Positions 52,238 to 61,374 of a stretch of 64,000 bases of DNA are shown here, in pieces. The stretch's first letter is position 1; the number at the start of each line of letters is the position of its first letter. The position numbers were made by a program, and so were the translations under genes. This DNA is from Nitrobacter sp047149785 (GTDB taxonomy: Bacteria > Pseudomonadota > Alphaproteobacteria > Rhizobiales > Xanthobacteraceae): contig NZ_BAAGBE010000001.1 in NCBI RefSeq assembly GCF_047149785.1, positions 1,922,001 to 1,986,000 of the forward strand, in the 5' to 3' direction. Below the pieces are notes generated by a model. The model had not been told where the DNA came from. It searched no databases and saw only the letters and a program-made list of their open reading frames with translations.

Positions 52238-52422
52238 CGTCATGCCCGGCTTTATGCCCGGCATCCACGTCCTTAGAGCCTTTCCGCTTCTGATGGAATC
52301 AGAAGCGGGCTCTATGATTTTGATTTGACGCGTTTTCTTTACGCGAACCGGTATCCACTTCGCTTGAAAACGCTCCAGGCACATCAAAGACGTGGATGGC
52401 CGGGACAAGCCCGGCCATGACG
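52238..52422. repeat. Nested repeats: one palindromic element inserted in another
   Basis: The outer element (CGTCATGCCCGGCTTTATG ... CAAGCCCGGCCATGACGG) is split after CATCCACGTCCTT. The inner element, about 52275-52376, is the reverse complement of the unit at 24882-24985, and the outer resumes at CAAAGACGTGGATGGCCGGG. It lies between ftsW and murG. Confidence 0.8.
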
Positions 52423-52444
52423 GTGTTGCTATCAGAAGCTGAAG

Positions 52445-53596
52445 TCACGCAAAATTCGCGGCCGCGGTGGCCTCGCCGATCGATTCCATTTCCGTGCGCG
52501 GCCGCTGCCGCGTCAGCGCCAGCATGATACCGACGCCGTAGGCGAGCGAGACCATCGACGAGCCGCCATAGGAAATGAACGGCAGCGTCATGCCCTTGGC
52601 AGGGATCAGGTGCAGGTTGACCGCCATGTTGATGGCCGCCTGCACGCCGAACATGATCGCGAGCCCGGACGCCGCGAAGCGCGAGAACAGATCCTCCGAT
52701 GCATAGGCGCGTGACAGCGCGCGCATGACGATGAATGTGAACAGCGCCAGCAGCGCGAGGCACATGATGATGCCGAACTCCTCGGCTCCCACCGCGAACA
52801 CGAAGTCGGTGTGACTGTCCGGCAGGCTTCGCTTGGCGATGCCCTCGCCCGGACCGAGCCCGAACCAGCCGCCGTTCGTAAAAGCCTCCATCGCGGTATC
52901 GACCTGGAAGGTGTCGCCCGAGGCCGGATCCATGAAGCGCTGGATGCGGGCGGCGACATGGGGCACCAGCATGTAGGCGGCGAACAATCCGGCGAACGCC
53001 ATGCCCGCAAGACCAAACACCCAGACGATGCGCATCCCTGCGATAAAGAACAGCGCGCCCCACACCATCAGGATCAGCATGGTCTGGCCGAAGTCCGGCT
53101 CCATCACGAGCAGCGTCACCATTCCCAGCAGCAGCGTCAGCGCCATCGACGTCGCCGGCACCTCGGGCTTGCGCGCGGATTCCGAGAACAGCCACGCCGC
53201 CAGCACGACAAAGGCCGGTTTTGCGGATTCCGAGGCCTGGATGTTGACGCCGAGGATCGTGATCCAGCGTTTCGCGCCCTTGACCTCCGGGCCGAACCAC
53301 AGCGTCGCCACGATCAGCACGATGCTCAGCGCGAAAACGATCAGCGCCGAGCGGCGGATCTGACGCGGCGTCAGGAACGACACGCCTACCATCACGATGA
53401 TCGACGGCAGCAGAAACAGCACGTGACGATGGAAGAAGTGAAACGGATCGAGCCCGATACGGGTCGCGACCGACGGACTCGCCGCCAGCGACAGCACGAC
53501 GCCGGTGAGCATCAAAAGGATCATGGCCGCCAGCAGCCACCGGTCCACGGTCCACCACCATTCCGAGAGCGGCGTGCGTTGTTCGCGTGAAATCAT
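52445..53596 (-). CDS. ftsW: SEDS peptidoglycan glycosyltransferase FtsW
   Basis: 383 residues with about ten membrane helices. The SEDS features FVFAVGAEEFGIIMC, GVQAAINMAVNLHLIPAKGMTLPFISYGGSSM and the extracellular-loop Asp region (MEPDFGQTML) are present. It polymerises septal glycan together with FtsI. Confidence 0.95.
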   Translation of the reverse strand: MISREQRTPLSEWWWTVDRWLLAAMILLMLTGVVLSLAASPSVATRIGLDPFHFFHRHVLFLLPSIIVMVGVSFLTPRQIRRSALIVFALSIVLIVATLWFGPEVKGAKRWITILGVNIQASESAKPAFVVLAAWLFSESARKPEVPATSMALTLLLGMVTLLVMEPDFGQTMLILMVWGALFFIAGMRIVWVFGLAGMAFAGLFAAYMLVPHVAARIQRFMDPASGDTFQVDTAMEAFTNGGWFGLGPGEGIAKRSLPDSHTDFVFAVGAEEFGIIMCLALLALFTFIVMRALSRAYASEDLFSRFAASGLAIMFGVQAAINMAVNLHLIPAKGMTLPFISYGGSSMVSLAYGVGIMLALTRQRPRTEMESIGEATAAANFA

Positions 53597-53691
53597 GACG
53601 GGTCCTGCGGGCGGAGATCACGCCATTGGTCCCCGATCGTGATTACCGGGAGGTTAAGGAAACAGGACAAGTTTGCGGGAGTTGCTCATCT

Positions 53692-53733
53692 GTCATGCCC
53701 GCGAAGGCGGGCATCCAGTATGTCGCAGCTTTC
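53692..53733. repeat. Partial palindromic repeat between murD and ftsW
   Basis: GTCATGCCCGCGAAGGCGGGCATCCAGTA is a short hairpin element related to the larger GTCATGCCCGG units; no right half is visible. Confidence 0.55.
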
Positions 53734-53785
53734 GACAGTCCCGGATGGCGACGGAGACAGATCAATCTTCGTTGGCGACATACAA

Positions 53786-55186
53786 TCACCCCACCGGCTT
53801 CACGCCCGGCAGCGCGCGCACCAGTTCGCGGAAGCGGTCGCCCCGGACTTCGAAATTGCGGAACTGATCGAACGACGCACAGGCCGGCGACAACAGCACC
53901 ACGGCGTCGGCAAGGCCCGACGCCTCCGCGTCGTGCGCGGCGATCGGCACCGCCGCTTCCAGCGACCCGCTGATCTCGTACTGCACTTTGCCCTCCAGCG
54001 TCGCAGCGAATTCCGTCGCCGCCTCCCCGATCAAATAGGCTTTCCTGATGCGCGGGAACGATTCGGCGAGCGAGGCGATGCCGCCGCTCTTCGGCTTGCC
54101 GCCGGCGATCCAGAAAATGTCGGCGAAGGACGACAATGCCTTCTCGGTGGCGTCGGCGTTGGTGCCCTTGGAGTCGTTGACGAACAGCACGTTGGCTTTG
54201 CGTCCGACCTGCTCCATGCGGTGCGCCAGCCCGGGAAAGCTGCGCAAGCCCTTTTGCAGGAGGTCGTTGCGCACGCCGAGCGCCAGTGCCGCCGCCGAGG
54301 CGCAGGCAGCGTTCTGCGCGTTGTGCCGCCCGCGCAGCGAACCGATGCCGCCAATATCGGCGATTTCGGTCCGCGCTCCGCCGCGGGCGCGGACGATCCT
54401 GTCATGATCGACGCCGATGCCGTCCGCGAGCGGCCGCTTCACCGAAACCCGCACCACGCGCCCGCCGGCCTGCTCGATGCGATCCGCCGCCGCCCGGCAC
54501 CAGATATCGTCGACGCCGATGACGGCCGTTCCCTGCGGCGGCACGCTGGCGACCAACCGCTCCTTCACCTCCGCGTAATGCTCGATGGTGCCGTGGCGGT
54601 CGAGATGATCGGGACTGACATTGAGCAGGATGCCGACGGTCGGATCGAGCGAAGGCGTCAGATCGATCTGGTACGACGACATCTCGATGACATGCACGCG
54701 ACCCCTGCGCGGCGGCTCCAGCGACAGGATCGCGGTGCCGATGTTGCCGCCCATCTGCACATCGTGACCGGCTTCGCGCATCAGATGCGCGACCAGCGCC
54801 GTGGTGGTGGACTTGCCGTTGGTGCCAGTGATGGCGACGAACGGCGCGTCGGGCACATGACGCCGCCGCTCACGGCAGAACAGTTCGATGTCGCCGATCA
54901 CCTCGACGCCGGCCTCTCGCGCCGACAGCACGCTCCAATGCGGCGCCGGATGCGTCAGCGGCACGCCTGGCGCCAGCACCAGCGCGGCGAAATTGGTCCA
55001 CGACACCGTGCGCAAGTCCGCGGTGATGAAGCCGGCCTGCGCAGCCTTCGCGAGATTATCGGCGCTGTCGTCGCTTGCGATGACTTCCGCCCCGCCCGCC
55101 TTCAGCGCGTGACAACTCGCAAGGCCGGAGCCGCCGAGGCCGAACACCGCAACCATCTTGCCGGCGAAAGAGGTGACGGGGATCAT
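53786..55186 (-). CDS. murD: UDP-N-acetylmuramoylalanine--D-glutamate ligase
   Basis: 466 residues. VAVFGLGGSGLASCHAL at the N-terminus, the P-loop ITGTNGKSTTTALVAHL, NVSPDHLDRHGTIEHY and the C-terminal VVLLSPACASFDQFRNFEVRG are Mur ligase/MurD motifs. It adds D-Glu. Confidence 0.96.
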   Translation of the reverse strand: MIPVTSFAGKMVAVFGLGGSGLASCHALKAGGAEVIASDDSADNLAKAAQAGFITADLRTVSWTNFAALVLAPGVPLTHPAPHWSVLSAREAGVEVIGDIELFCRERRRHVPDAPFVAITGTNGKSTTTALVAHLMREAGHDVQMGGNIGTAILSLEPPRRGRVHVIEMSSYQIDLTPSLDPTVGILLNVSPDHLDRHGTIEHYAEVKERLVASVPPQGTAVIGVDDIWCRAAADRIEQAGGRVVRVSVKRPLADGIGVDHDRIVRARGGARTEIADIGGIGSLRGRHNAQNAACASAAALALGVRNDLLQKGLRSFPGLAHRMEQVGRKANVLFVNDSKGTNADATEKALSSFADIFWIAGGKPKSGGIASLAESFPRIRKAYLIGEAATEFAATLEGKVQYEISGSLEAAVPIAAHDAEASGLADAVVLLSPACASFDQFRNFEVRGDRFRELVRALPGVKPVG

Positions 55187-55210
55187 GTGGATAAACCGGC
55201 GAGGTTGTGG

Positions 55211-55496
55211 CCGTCATGGCCGGGCTTGTTCCGGCCATCCATGTCTTTCATAATTGAACCAAGCAGCATGGACTGAAACGTCTGATTTATTTCGAGAGGT
55301 TTGAGGATATTCGAGCAGCGATTCAGCGGGAGCACAACATCAAGCACTGGCCTCGCGCCCAGAAGATTCGAAATATTATCATAGGCAATCCGAACTGGGA
55401 CGATTTGTACAAAACGATCGCTTGAGGCGTGGATGGCCGGGACCATAGGCGTTCGACAGAACGCCGTTCTTCGAACGGCTATGCCAGGCCATGACG
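55211..55496. repeat. Palindromic repeat enclosing a nuclease gene remnant
   Basis: The left arm (CCGTCATGGCCGGGCTTGTT, CCATCCATGTCTTTCA) and right arm (GGCGTGGATGGCCGGGACC, CCAGGCCATGACG) belong to the GTCATGCCCGG family. Between them lie a GIY-YIG gene fragment and, in the right arm, a double hairpin at 55444-55482 that shares 23 bases with 515-537. The element fills the mraY-murD gap. Confidence 0.7.
55258..55425 (+). pseudogene. 3' remnant of a GIY-YIG nuclease gene
   Basis: Reading from 55258 to the TGA at 55423-55425 gives about 55 codons: KQHGLKRLIYFERFEDIRAA, then IQREHNIKHWPRAQKIRNI and NPNWDDLYKTIA. This matches the C-terminal half of small GIY-YIG (YhbQ-like) proteins, whose usual form is VYYE..EDIREAIxREKxIKxWxRxWK...NPxWxDLY. 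The N-terminal GIY-YIG catalytic part is missing, and a TGA precedes the fragment in frame. It is flanked by repeat arms on both sides. Confidence 0.7.
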
Positions 55497-55501
55497 AAAA
55501 A

Positions 55502-56608
55502 TCACCGCAGCTTCAGCGTGGAGAGGCCCGCCAGCGCCAGCATCACCGAGATGATCCAGAACCGGATCACGATCTGCGGCTCGGTCCAGCCGAGCTGCTC
55601 GAAATGATGATGGATCGGCGCCATCTTGAAGATGCGCTTTCCCGTGAGCTTGAACGACGCCACCTGCACGATCACCGACACCGCTTCCAGCACGAACAGG
55701 CCACCGATGACCGCCAGCACGATCTCGTGCTTCACCGCGACCGCGATCGAGCCGAGCATGCCGCCGAGCGCCAGCGAACCGGTGTCGCCCATGAAGATCG
55801 AGGCCGGTGGCGCGTTGAACCAGAGGAAGCCGAGGCCCGCCCCGAGCACCGCGCCGCACAGCACCGCGAGTTCACCCGCGCCGGCGATGTAGTTGATCTG
55901 GAGGTAGTCGGCGAACACGGCGTTGCCGGCGAGATAGGCGATCATGGCGAAGCTCGCGGACGCGATCATGACCGGCACGATGGCGAGACCGTCCAGGCCG
56001 TCGGTGAGATTCACCGCATTGCCGGCGCCGACGATGATGAAGGCGCCGAAGGCGAGGAAGAACCAGCCGAGGTCCAGCACCACGTCCTTGAAGAACGGAA
56101 TTACCAGAGCGGTCGAGAACGGCTCGCGGCCGAGGCGGACCAGCGCATAGCAGGCGGCCAGCGCAATCAGCAGTTCGAGCAGGAGGCGCGTCCGTCCGGC
56201 GAAGCCGGCATGGGTCTGTTTGGTGACTTTCAGATAGTCGTCGTAGAATCCGATGATGCCGAAACCGAGCGTCACCGCAAGCACGATCCAGACATAGGGA
56301 TTGAGCGGATTGGCCCACAGCACGGTCGATACGACAAGCCCCGACAGGATCATCAGGCCGCCCATGGTCGGCGTGCCCTTCTTGCTGACGAGGTGCGACT
56401 GCGGCCCGTCGGCGCGGATCGGCTGTCCCTTGCCCTGACGCAGGCGAAGATTGTCGATGATCCAGGGACCGAACAGGAACACGAACAACGCGGCCGTCAC
56501 CATCGCGCCGCCGGTGCGGAACGTAATGTAGCGGAAGACGTTCAGGAGCGGCTTGAAAACGCCGAGCCCCGGAACCGTGTTGGAAAGATCGATCAGCCAG
56601 TAAAACAT
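55502..56608 (-). CDS. mraY: Phospho-N-acetylmuramoyl-pentapeptide-transferase MraY
   Basis: 368 residues with about ten membrane helices. GTPTMGGLMIL, AVNLTDGLDGLAIVP and the His cluster MAPIHHHFEQLGW are the catalytic and nucleotide-binding signatures. It makes lipid I on undecaprenyl phosphate. Confidence 0.97.
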   Translation of the reverse strand: MFYWLIDLSNTVPGLGVFKPLLNVFRYITFRTGGAMVTAALFVFLFGPWIIDNLRLRQGKGQPIRADGPQSHLVSKKGTPTMGGLMILSGLVVSTVLWANPLNPYVWIVLAVTLGFGIIGFYDDYLKVTKQTHAGFAGRTRLLLELLIALAACYALVRLGREPFSTALVIPFFKDVVLDLGWFFLAFGAFIIVGAGNAVNLTDGLDGLAIVPVMIASASFAMIAYLAGNAVFADYLQINYIAGAGELAVLCGAVLGAGLGFLWFNAPPASIFMGDTGSLALGGMLGSIAVAVKHEIVLAVIGGLFVLEAVSVIVQVASFKLTGKRIFKMAPIHHHFEQLGWTEPQIVIRFWIISVMLALAGLSTLKLR

Positions 56609-56619
56609 TTCATGAAACC

Positions 56620-58059
56620 CTAAACCGCGACACCGTCGTGCGCGGCGTTGCCGGGAAATCGCTTTTCAAGCGCCGTCACAATCACTTTCATTCGCGATCC
56701 GAGCGAACCCTTGACCATGATGACGTCGCCGGCGCGGATCGCCGCCACCACCTGCGATTCGAGCGCGCCCGATCCCTCTGCATAGCCGCCCCGCCTGCCG
56801 GAAGAAAGCGTATCCCACAGGTTGCGCATCAGGGGGCCGCAGCAAAATACCATGTCGACGGCGTTGGCGTTGATCGCCTCGATCAGGCCGCGGTGCAGCG
56901 CGGCGCTTTTGGGGCCGAGTTCCAGCATGTCGCCCAGCACGGCGATGCGGCGGCCTTGCGCGCCGATCTCGGCACGACCAAGCACGTCGAGCGCCGCCGC
57001 CATCGACGCCGGATTGGCGTTGTAGCTCTCGTCGATCAGCGTCGCCTCGCCGTTCGGCACGGTCAGGACATGGCGCACGCCGCGTCCGGCGGCCGGCTGC
57101 GCCTGCGACAGCGCAAGACCCGCCAGCGCGAGATCGGCGCCGGCCAGCAACGCCGCCGCCAGAACCGCCAGCGAGTTCATCGCCATGTGGCGGCCGGGCA
57201 TGGCGAGCTTGTAGGTCAGATCCTGGCCAAGAATTCTGGCATGCACGGCCGAGCATGCCGGATGCAGCGCCACGTCGAGCAGGCACGCATCGGCCTTCTC
57301 GTCCGCGCCGAACGAGACGATCCTCGCGATGCCGAGTTTCATGGCGCGCTTCTGCAAGCGCGCGAACTGCGCGTTGTCGCGATTGAGCACGACGGCGCCG
57401 CCCGGCTCGACGCCTTCGAAAATTTCCGCCTTGGCATCCGCGATCGCCTCGACGCCGGAGAAGAATTCCAGATGCACCGGCTCGACCGTGGTGATGATGG
57501 CGATATGCGGCCGCACCATCTTCACCAGCGGCGCAATCTCGCCGGCGTGATTCATTCCGATCTCGAAGATCGCGAAACGCGCGTCCGCCGGGCAGCGCGC
57601 CAGCGTCAGCGGCACGCCCCAGTGGTTATTGAACGAAGCCACCGAGGCGTGGGTCTCGCCCTGCGCGGCCAGCACGCTCCGTAACGCCTCCTTGGTCGAG
57701 GTCTTGCCGACCGAACCCGTCACCGCGATCACCTGCGCGGCGAGACGCGTGCGCGAGGCCCGCGCCAGATCGCGCAATGCTGCAAGCACGTCCTCGACGA
57801 TCAGCAGAGGCGCAGCGGCGGCGAAGTTGTCGCGCTGCGCGGCCTCGACCACCGCCAGCGCCGCGCCCGCCTTCAAGGCGGCATCGACGAAAGCGTGGCC
57901 GTCATGCACGTCCCCCCTGATCGCGAAATAGGCCTCGCCGGGCGCGATGGTGCGGCTGTCGATGGAAATGCCGGCGATCGCCGCCGGCAACGCCCCTCGC
58001 CTCTCGGCGCGCATCGCCGCAGCCATCGCGTCCAGTGTCCACAACGGCTGCGCGCTCAT
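56620..58059 (-). CDS. murF: UDP-MurNAc-tripeptide--D-Ala-D-Ala ligase
   Basis: 479 residues. P-loop AVTGSVGKTSTKEALRSVL, FNNHWGVPLTLARC and LIDESYNANPASMAAAL are MurF motifs. The start MSAQPLWTLDAM overlaps the murE stop (ATGA), so translation is coupled. The last gene of the ligase series before mraY, 11 bp away. Confidence 0.95.
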   Translation of the reverse strand: MSAQPLWTLDAMAAAMRAERRGALPAAIAGISIDSRTIAPGEAYFAIRGDVHDGHAFVDAALKAGAALAVVEAAQRDNFAAAAPLLIVEDVLAALRDLARASRTRLAAQVIAVTGSVGKTSTKEALRSVLAAQGETHASVASFNNHWGVPLTLARCPADARFAIFEIGMNHAGEIAPLVKMVRPHIAIITTVEPVHLEFFSGVEAIADAKAEIFEGVEPGGAVVLNRDNAQFARLQKRAMKLGIARIVSFGADEKADACLLDVALHPACSAVHARILGQDLTYKLAMPGRHMAMNSLAVLAAALLAGADLALAGLALSQAQPAAGRGVRHVLTVPNGEATLIDESYNANPASMAAALDVLGRAEIGAQGRRIAVLGDMLELGPKSAALHRGLIEAINANAVDMVFCCGPLMRNLWDTLSSGRRGGYAEGSGALESQVVAAIRAGDVIMVKGSLGSRMKVIVTALEKRFPGNAAHDGVAV

Positions 58060-59513
58060 GGCGCCCCCGCTGTCAGCGCAGCGATAGCCGCCTCGTGATC
58101 GCTGAACGGCAACACCCGGTCGCCAACGATCTGTCCGGTTTCGTGGCCCTTGCCGGCGATCAGCAATGCATCTCCGGGCTGCAGGCCCGCGATCGCGGCC
58201 CGGATCGCCTCGGTGCGATCGCCGATCTCGCGCGCGCCGCACGCGGCCGCGAGGATCGCAGCGCGGATTGCGGCGGGATCTTCGCTGCGCGGATTGTCGT
58301 CGGTGATAATGACCGCATCAGCATTGTTGACGGCGATCTCGCCCATCAGCGGACGCTTGCCCGCGTCACGGTCGCCGCCCGCGCCGAACACCACCACGAG
58401 CCGCCGCCTGGCATACGGCCGCAGCGCCTGCAGCGCTTTCGCCAGCGCGTCCGGCTTGTGAGCGTAATCGACAAAAACCGGTGCGCCGTTGCTCTCGCCA
58501 ACCAGTTCAAGCCGCCCCTTGGCGCCTTCGAGATGCTCGAGCGCCGCGAACACCTGATCGGCATCGCCGCCGGTGCCGATGACGAGACCCGCCGACACCA
58601 GCGCGTTCTCGATCTGGAACTCGCCGACCAACGGCAGGCGTATGATGCGCTCGCGTCCCGCGTGTTCGAGCGTTACTCTTTGTGAAAAGCCCTCGATGGC
58701 CGCACCGACCAGGCGAATGCCGATATGCGTGCCGTCGCCGCGGCGGCCGACACGCATGACCCGGATGTTGCGCGCGGTCGCCGCCTCGATCACCGTGCCC
58801 GAACAATCATGGTCGGCGGAAATCACGGCGGTGCCGTCCGGCTCGACCAGCTCGCGGAACAACCGCAGCTTCGTATCGAGATAATGCGCGACGGTCGGAT
58901 GATAATCCATGTGGTCGCGCGACAGGTTGGTAAAACCGGCGGCGCGCACGCGCACGCCGTCGAGGCGATGCTGGTCGAGTCCGTGCGAGGACGCTTCCAG
59001 CGCGAGATGCGTCACGCCCTCGCCCGCGAGCTGATCGAGTTCGCGATGCAATGCGATCGGATCGGGCGTCGTCACCGAGCCGTATACGTTGCGCGACGGC
59101 GCGACCACGCCGATGGTGCCGATGCTGGCGGCGGGATGCCCGAGCCGCTGCCAGATCTGCCGCGTGAAGGCTGCGACCGATGTCTTGCCGCTGGTGCCGG
59201 TGACGGCGGCGACGGTCGCGGGCTGGCGCGGATAGAATCGCGCCGCAGCCTTCGCCAGCGCGCGGCGCGGATTCGGCGTCGCGACGAACGGAACGCGCGC
59301 GTCCGCCGGCGCGTGCTCACCGGCGACCGCAACGGCGCCGGACGCGACAGCGGCATCGATGAACCGCGCGCCGTCGGTCTTTGAGCCAGCAAGCGCGAAG
59401 AAAAGATCGCCCGGCTTCACCTCGCGGCTGTCCATGGCGAGGCCCGTGACGGCCAGTTCGCCCGTGCGCGCGTCCATGGCGGCATCGACGCCGAAAAGCT
59501 CGCGAAGTTTCAT
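58056..59513 (-). CDS. murE: UDP-MurNAc-L-Ala-D-Glu--meso-diaminopimelate ligase
   Basis: 485 residues. P-loop AVTGTSGKTSVAAF and the substrate-selecting DNPR (ITDDNPRSEDP), which marks meso-diaminopimelate rather than lysine. SRDHMDYHPTVAHYLDTK holds the carbamylated-Lys region. GGGGAA precedes the ATG at MKLRELFG; upstream codons are a repeat remnant. Confidence 0.95.
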   Translation of the reverse strand: MKLRELFGVDAAMDARTGELAVTGLAMDSREVKPGDLFFALAGSKTDGARFIDAAVASGAVAVAGEHAPADARVPFVATPNPRRALAKAAARFYPRQPATVAAVTGTSGKTSVAAFTRQIWQRLGHPAASIGTIGVVAPSRNVYGSVTTPDPIALHRELDQLAGEGVTHLALEASSHGLDQHRLDGVRVRAAGFTNLSRDHMDYHPTVAHYLDTKLRLFRELVEPDGTAVISADHDCSGTVIEAATARNIRVMRVGRRGDGTHIGIRLVGAAIEGFSQRVTLEHAGRERIIRLPLVGEFQIENALVSAGLVIGTGGDADQVFAALEHLEGAKGRLELVGESNGAPVFVDYAHKPDALAKALQALRPYARRRLVVVFGAGGDRDAGKRPLMGEIAVNNADAVIITDDNPRSEDPAAIRAAILAAACGAREIGDRTEAIRAAIAGLQPGDALLIAGKGHETGQIVGDRVLPFSDHEAAIAALTAGAP

Positions 59514-59533
59514 GGTTCCCCGCCGCCGACCCG

Positions 59534-59571
59534 GTGGTTCGATTCTAGCATTCGCATCCCGTGCGCGCGCT
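59534..59571. repeat. Partial copy of the AGTGGTCC repeat between murE and ftsI
   Basis: GTGGTTCGATTCTAGCATTC with GCATCCCGTGCG resembles the left end of the hldD-flanking unit at 32093 (GTGGTCCAATTCTAACC, GCATCCCGGTGCG). The tail is not recognisable. Confidence 0.5.
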
Positions 59572-59616
59572 GAAAATGGGACGAAACTCGGGTTCAGGAC
59601 ACCAGAAGAGCTGCGT

Positions 59617-61374
59617 TTACTGCGTCGTCCTGGATGCCGCAAGAATAAGGCGGTCGGACGGCGGCAAATTGAAGCGCGGCTTGATTCCAAGCAGCGGCGC
59701 AATGCGCGCGATCACCTTGCCGCCGGTCGGGACCGCGTTCCAGCCCGACGTGATGAAGCCATGGGTTTCCTTGGTCGCCTGCGGCTCGTCCAGCATGACC
59801 AGAAGCTGATATTGCGGATTGTCGGCGGGCACGATCGCCGTGAACGCGGTGAGCACCTTTTTCTTCGCGTAGCGGCCGTGGATGACTTTTTCGGCCGTGC
59901 CGGTCTTGCCGCCGACGTAATAGCCCTTCACGTCGGCCTTCCGTGCGGTGCCGATCTCGGCGTTGAGACGCAGCAGGAAGCGCATTTTCTCGCTGGTCTC
60001 GGGCTTGATGACCCGCTTCGCAAGCTTCATCGCATCGGCTTCCGAGCGTTTCAGGAAGGTCGGAGGAATGAGATAACCGCCGTTGACCAGCGCGTCGATG
60101 CCCATCACCGCCTGCAGCGGCGCCACCGCGATGCCGTGCCCGAAGGCGATGGTCACGGTGTTCAGTTCACCCCATTTGCGCGGCACGATCGGAGCGGCGC
60201 TTTCCGGCAATTCGGTGCGCAGACGGTCGAGCTGTCCCATCTTGCGCAGGAACGCCTTGTGCGCCTCGACGCCTTGCGCCAGCGCGATGCGGGCGGCGCC
60301 GATATTCGACGAGAACGTGAATACCTCTTTCATGCTGAGAAAGCGGCCCTTGGGCTCGTCGTCGTGAATCCTGAAACGCCCATAGTGCAGCGGCGCGCGG
60401 GCGTCCCACATCGAGTTCAAACCGTATTTTCCGGTATCGAGCGCCATCGCCAGCGTGAAAGCCTTGAAGGTCGATCCCATTTCGTAAACGCCCGTGGTCA
60501 AACGGTTGATGCGATCGGGATCATGCGCTTCTTTCGGGTTGTTCGGATCGAAGTCCGGCAGCGAGACCATCGCGACGATTTCGCCGGTCCGCACGTTGGA
60601 AACCAGGCCCGAGGCGGCCTTGGCGTGATAGCGCTCCTTGGCCTTGACCAGCTCGTCGCGCAGCGCGTGCTCGACGCGAAGATCGACCGACAGTACCACC
60701 GGCTTCTGCAGACGGTCGGTGGCGAAGCCGGCGCGATGCAGATCGGCAAGCCCGTTGCTGTCGAGCCACTTCTCCATGCCGGCAATGCCCTGATTGTCGA
60801 TGTTGACCAGGCCGATCAGATGCGCCACCTCGCGGCCGCTTGGATAGACGCGCTTGTTCTCACGTAAAAAGCCGATGCCCGGAATTCCGAGATTATGGAT
60901 TTCCTTCTGCTGCGACGGCGTGATCTCGCGCTTCAACCAGACGAAGCCCTTGCGCGTGCCGAGACGCCGGCGAACCTCCGCGGTCTCGAGATCGGGCAGC
61001 GTCGCCGTCAGCAGCTCGACCGCCTCGTCGCGATCGATGATGCGGCGCGGCTCGCCGAACAGGCTCGGCGCTTTGACGTCGGTGGCGAGAATCTGGCCGT
61101 TGCGATCGACGATATCGGGTCGCGCGGTGGCGATCGCATCCTGCGACACGGTGCGGTGGCCTCCCTTGTCGTCCGGGAACGCTGCGAACATGACGAGGCG
61201 CGCCGCGATCACCGAATAGATCAGGCCGAATGCGATAATGACGAGACCGACCCGCACCCGCGCCTTGGCGGCGCGATCGACGTTGCGTCCGTAGAGCAGG
61301 TTGCGGATCACGCGCTGGGTCCAGGCCGCGGACGGCTCGCGACTGTCGCGACCGAGCATGTTCCGGCCGGTCAT
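59617..61374 (-). CDS. ftsI: Septal peptidoglycan transpeptidase FtsI (PBP3)
   Basis: 585 residues. One N-terminal membrane helix (VRVGLVIIAFGLIYSVIAARL), the dimerisation domain, and the transpeptidase domain with SxxK (GSTFK), SxN (SSN) and KTG (GGKTGTAEK). It crosslinks septal peptidoglycan with FtsW. The start overlaps the ftsL stop (ATGA). Confidence 0.96.
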   Translation of the reverse strand: MTGRNMLGRDSREPSAAWTQRVIRNLLYGRNVDRAAKARVRVGLVIIAFGLIYSVIAARLVMFAAFPDDKGGHRTVSQDAIATARPDIVDRNGQILATDVKAPSLFGEPRRIIDRDEAVELLTATLPDLETAEVRRRLGTRKGFVWLKREITPSQQKEIHNLGIPGIGFLRENKRVYPSGREVAHLIGLVNIDNQGIAGMEKWLDSNGLADLHRAGFATDRLQKPVVLSVDLRVEHALRDELVKAKERYHAKAASGLVSNVRTGEIVAMVSLPDFDPNNPKEAHDPDRINRLTTGVYEMGSTFKAFTLAMALDTGKYGLNSMWDARAPLHYGRFRIHDDEPKGRFLSMKEVFTFSSNIGAARIALAQGVEAHKAFLRKMGQLDRLRTELPESAAPIVPRKWGELNTVTIAFGHGIAVAPLQAVMGIDALVNGGYLIPPTFLKRSEADAMKLAKRVIKPETSEKMRFLLRLNAEIGTARKADVKGYYVGGKTGTAEKVIHGRYAKKKVLTAFTAIVPADNPQYQLLVMLDEPQATKETHGFITSGWNAVPTGGKVIARIAPLLGIKPRFNLPPSDRLILAASRTTQ

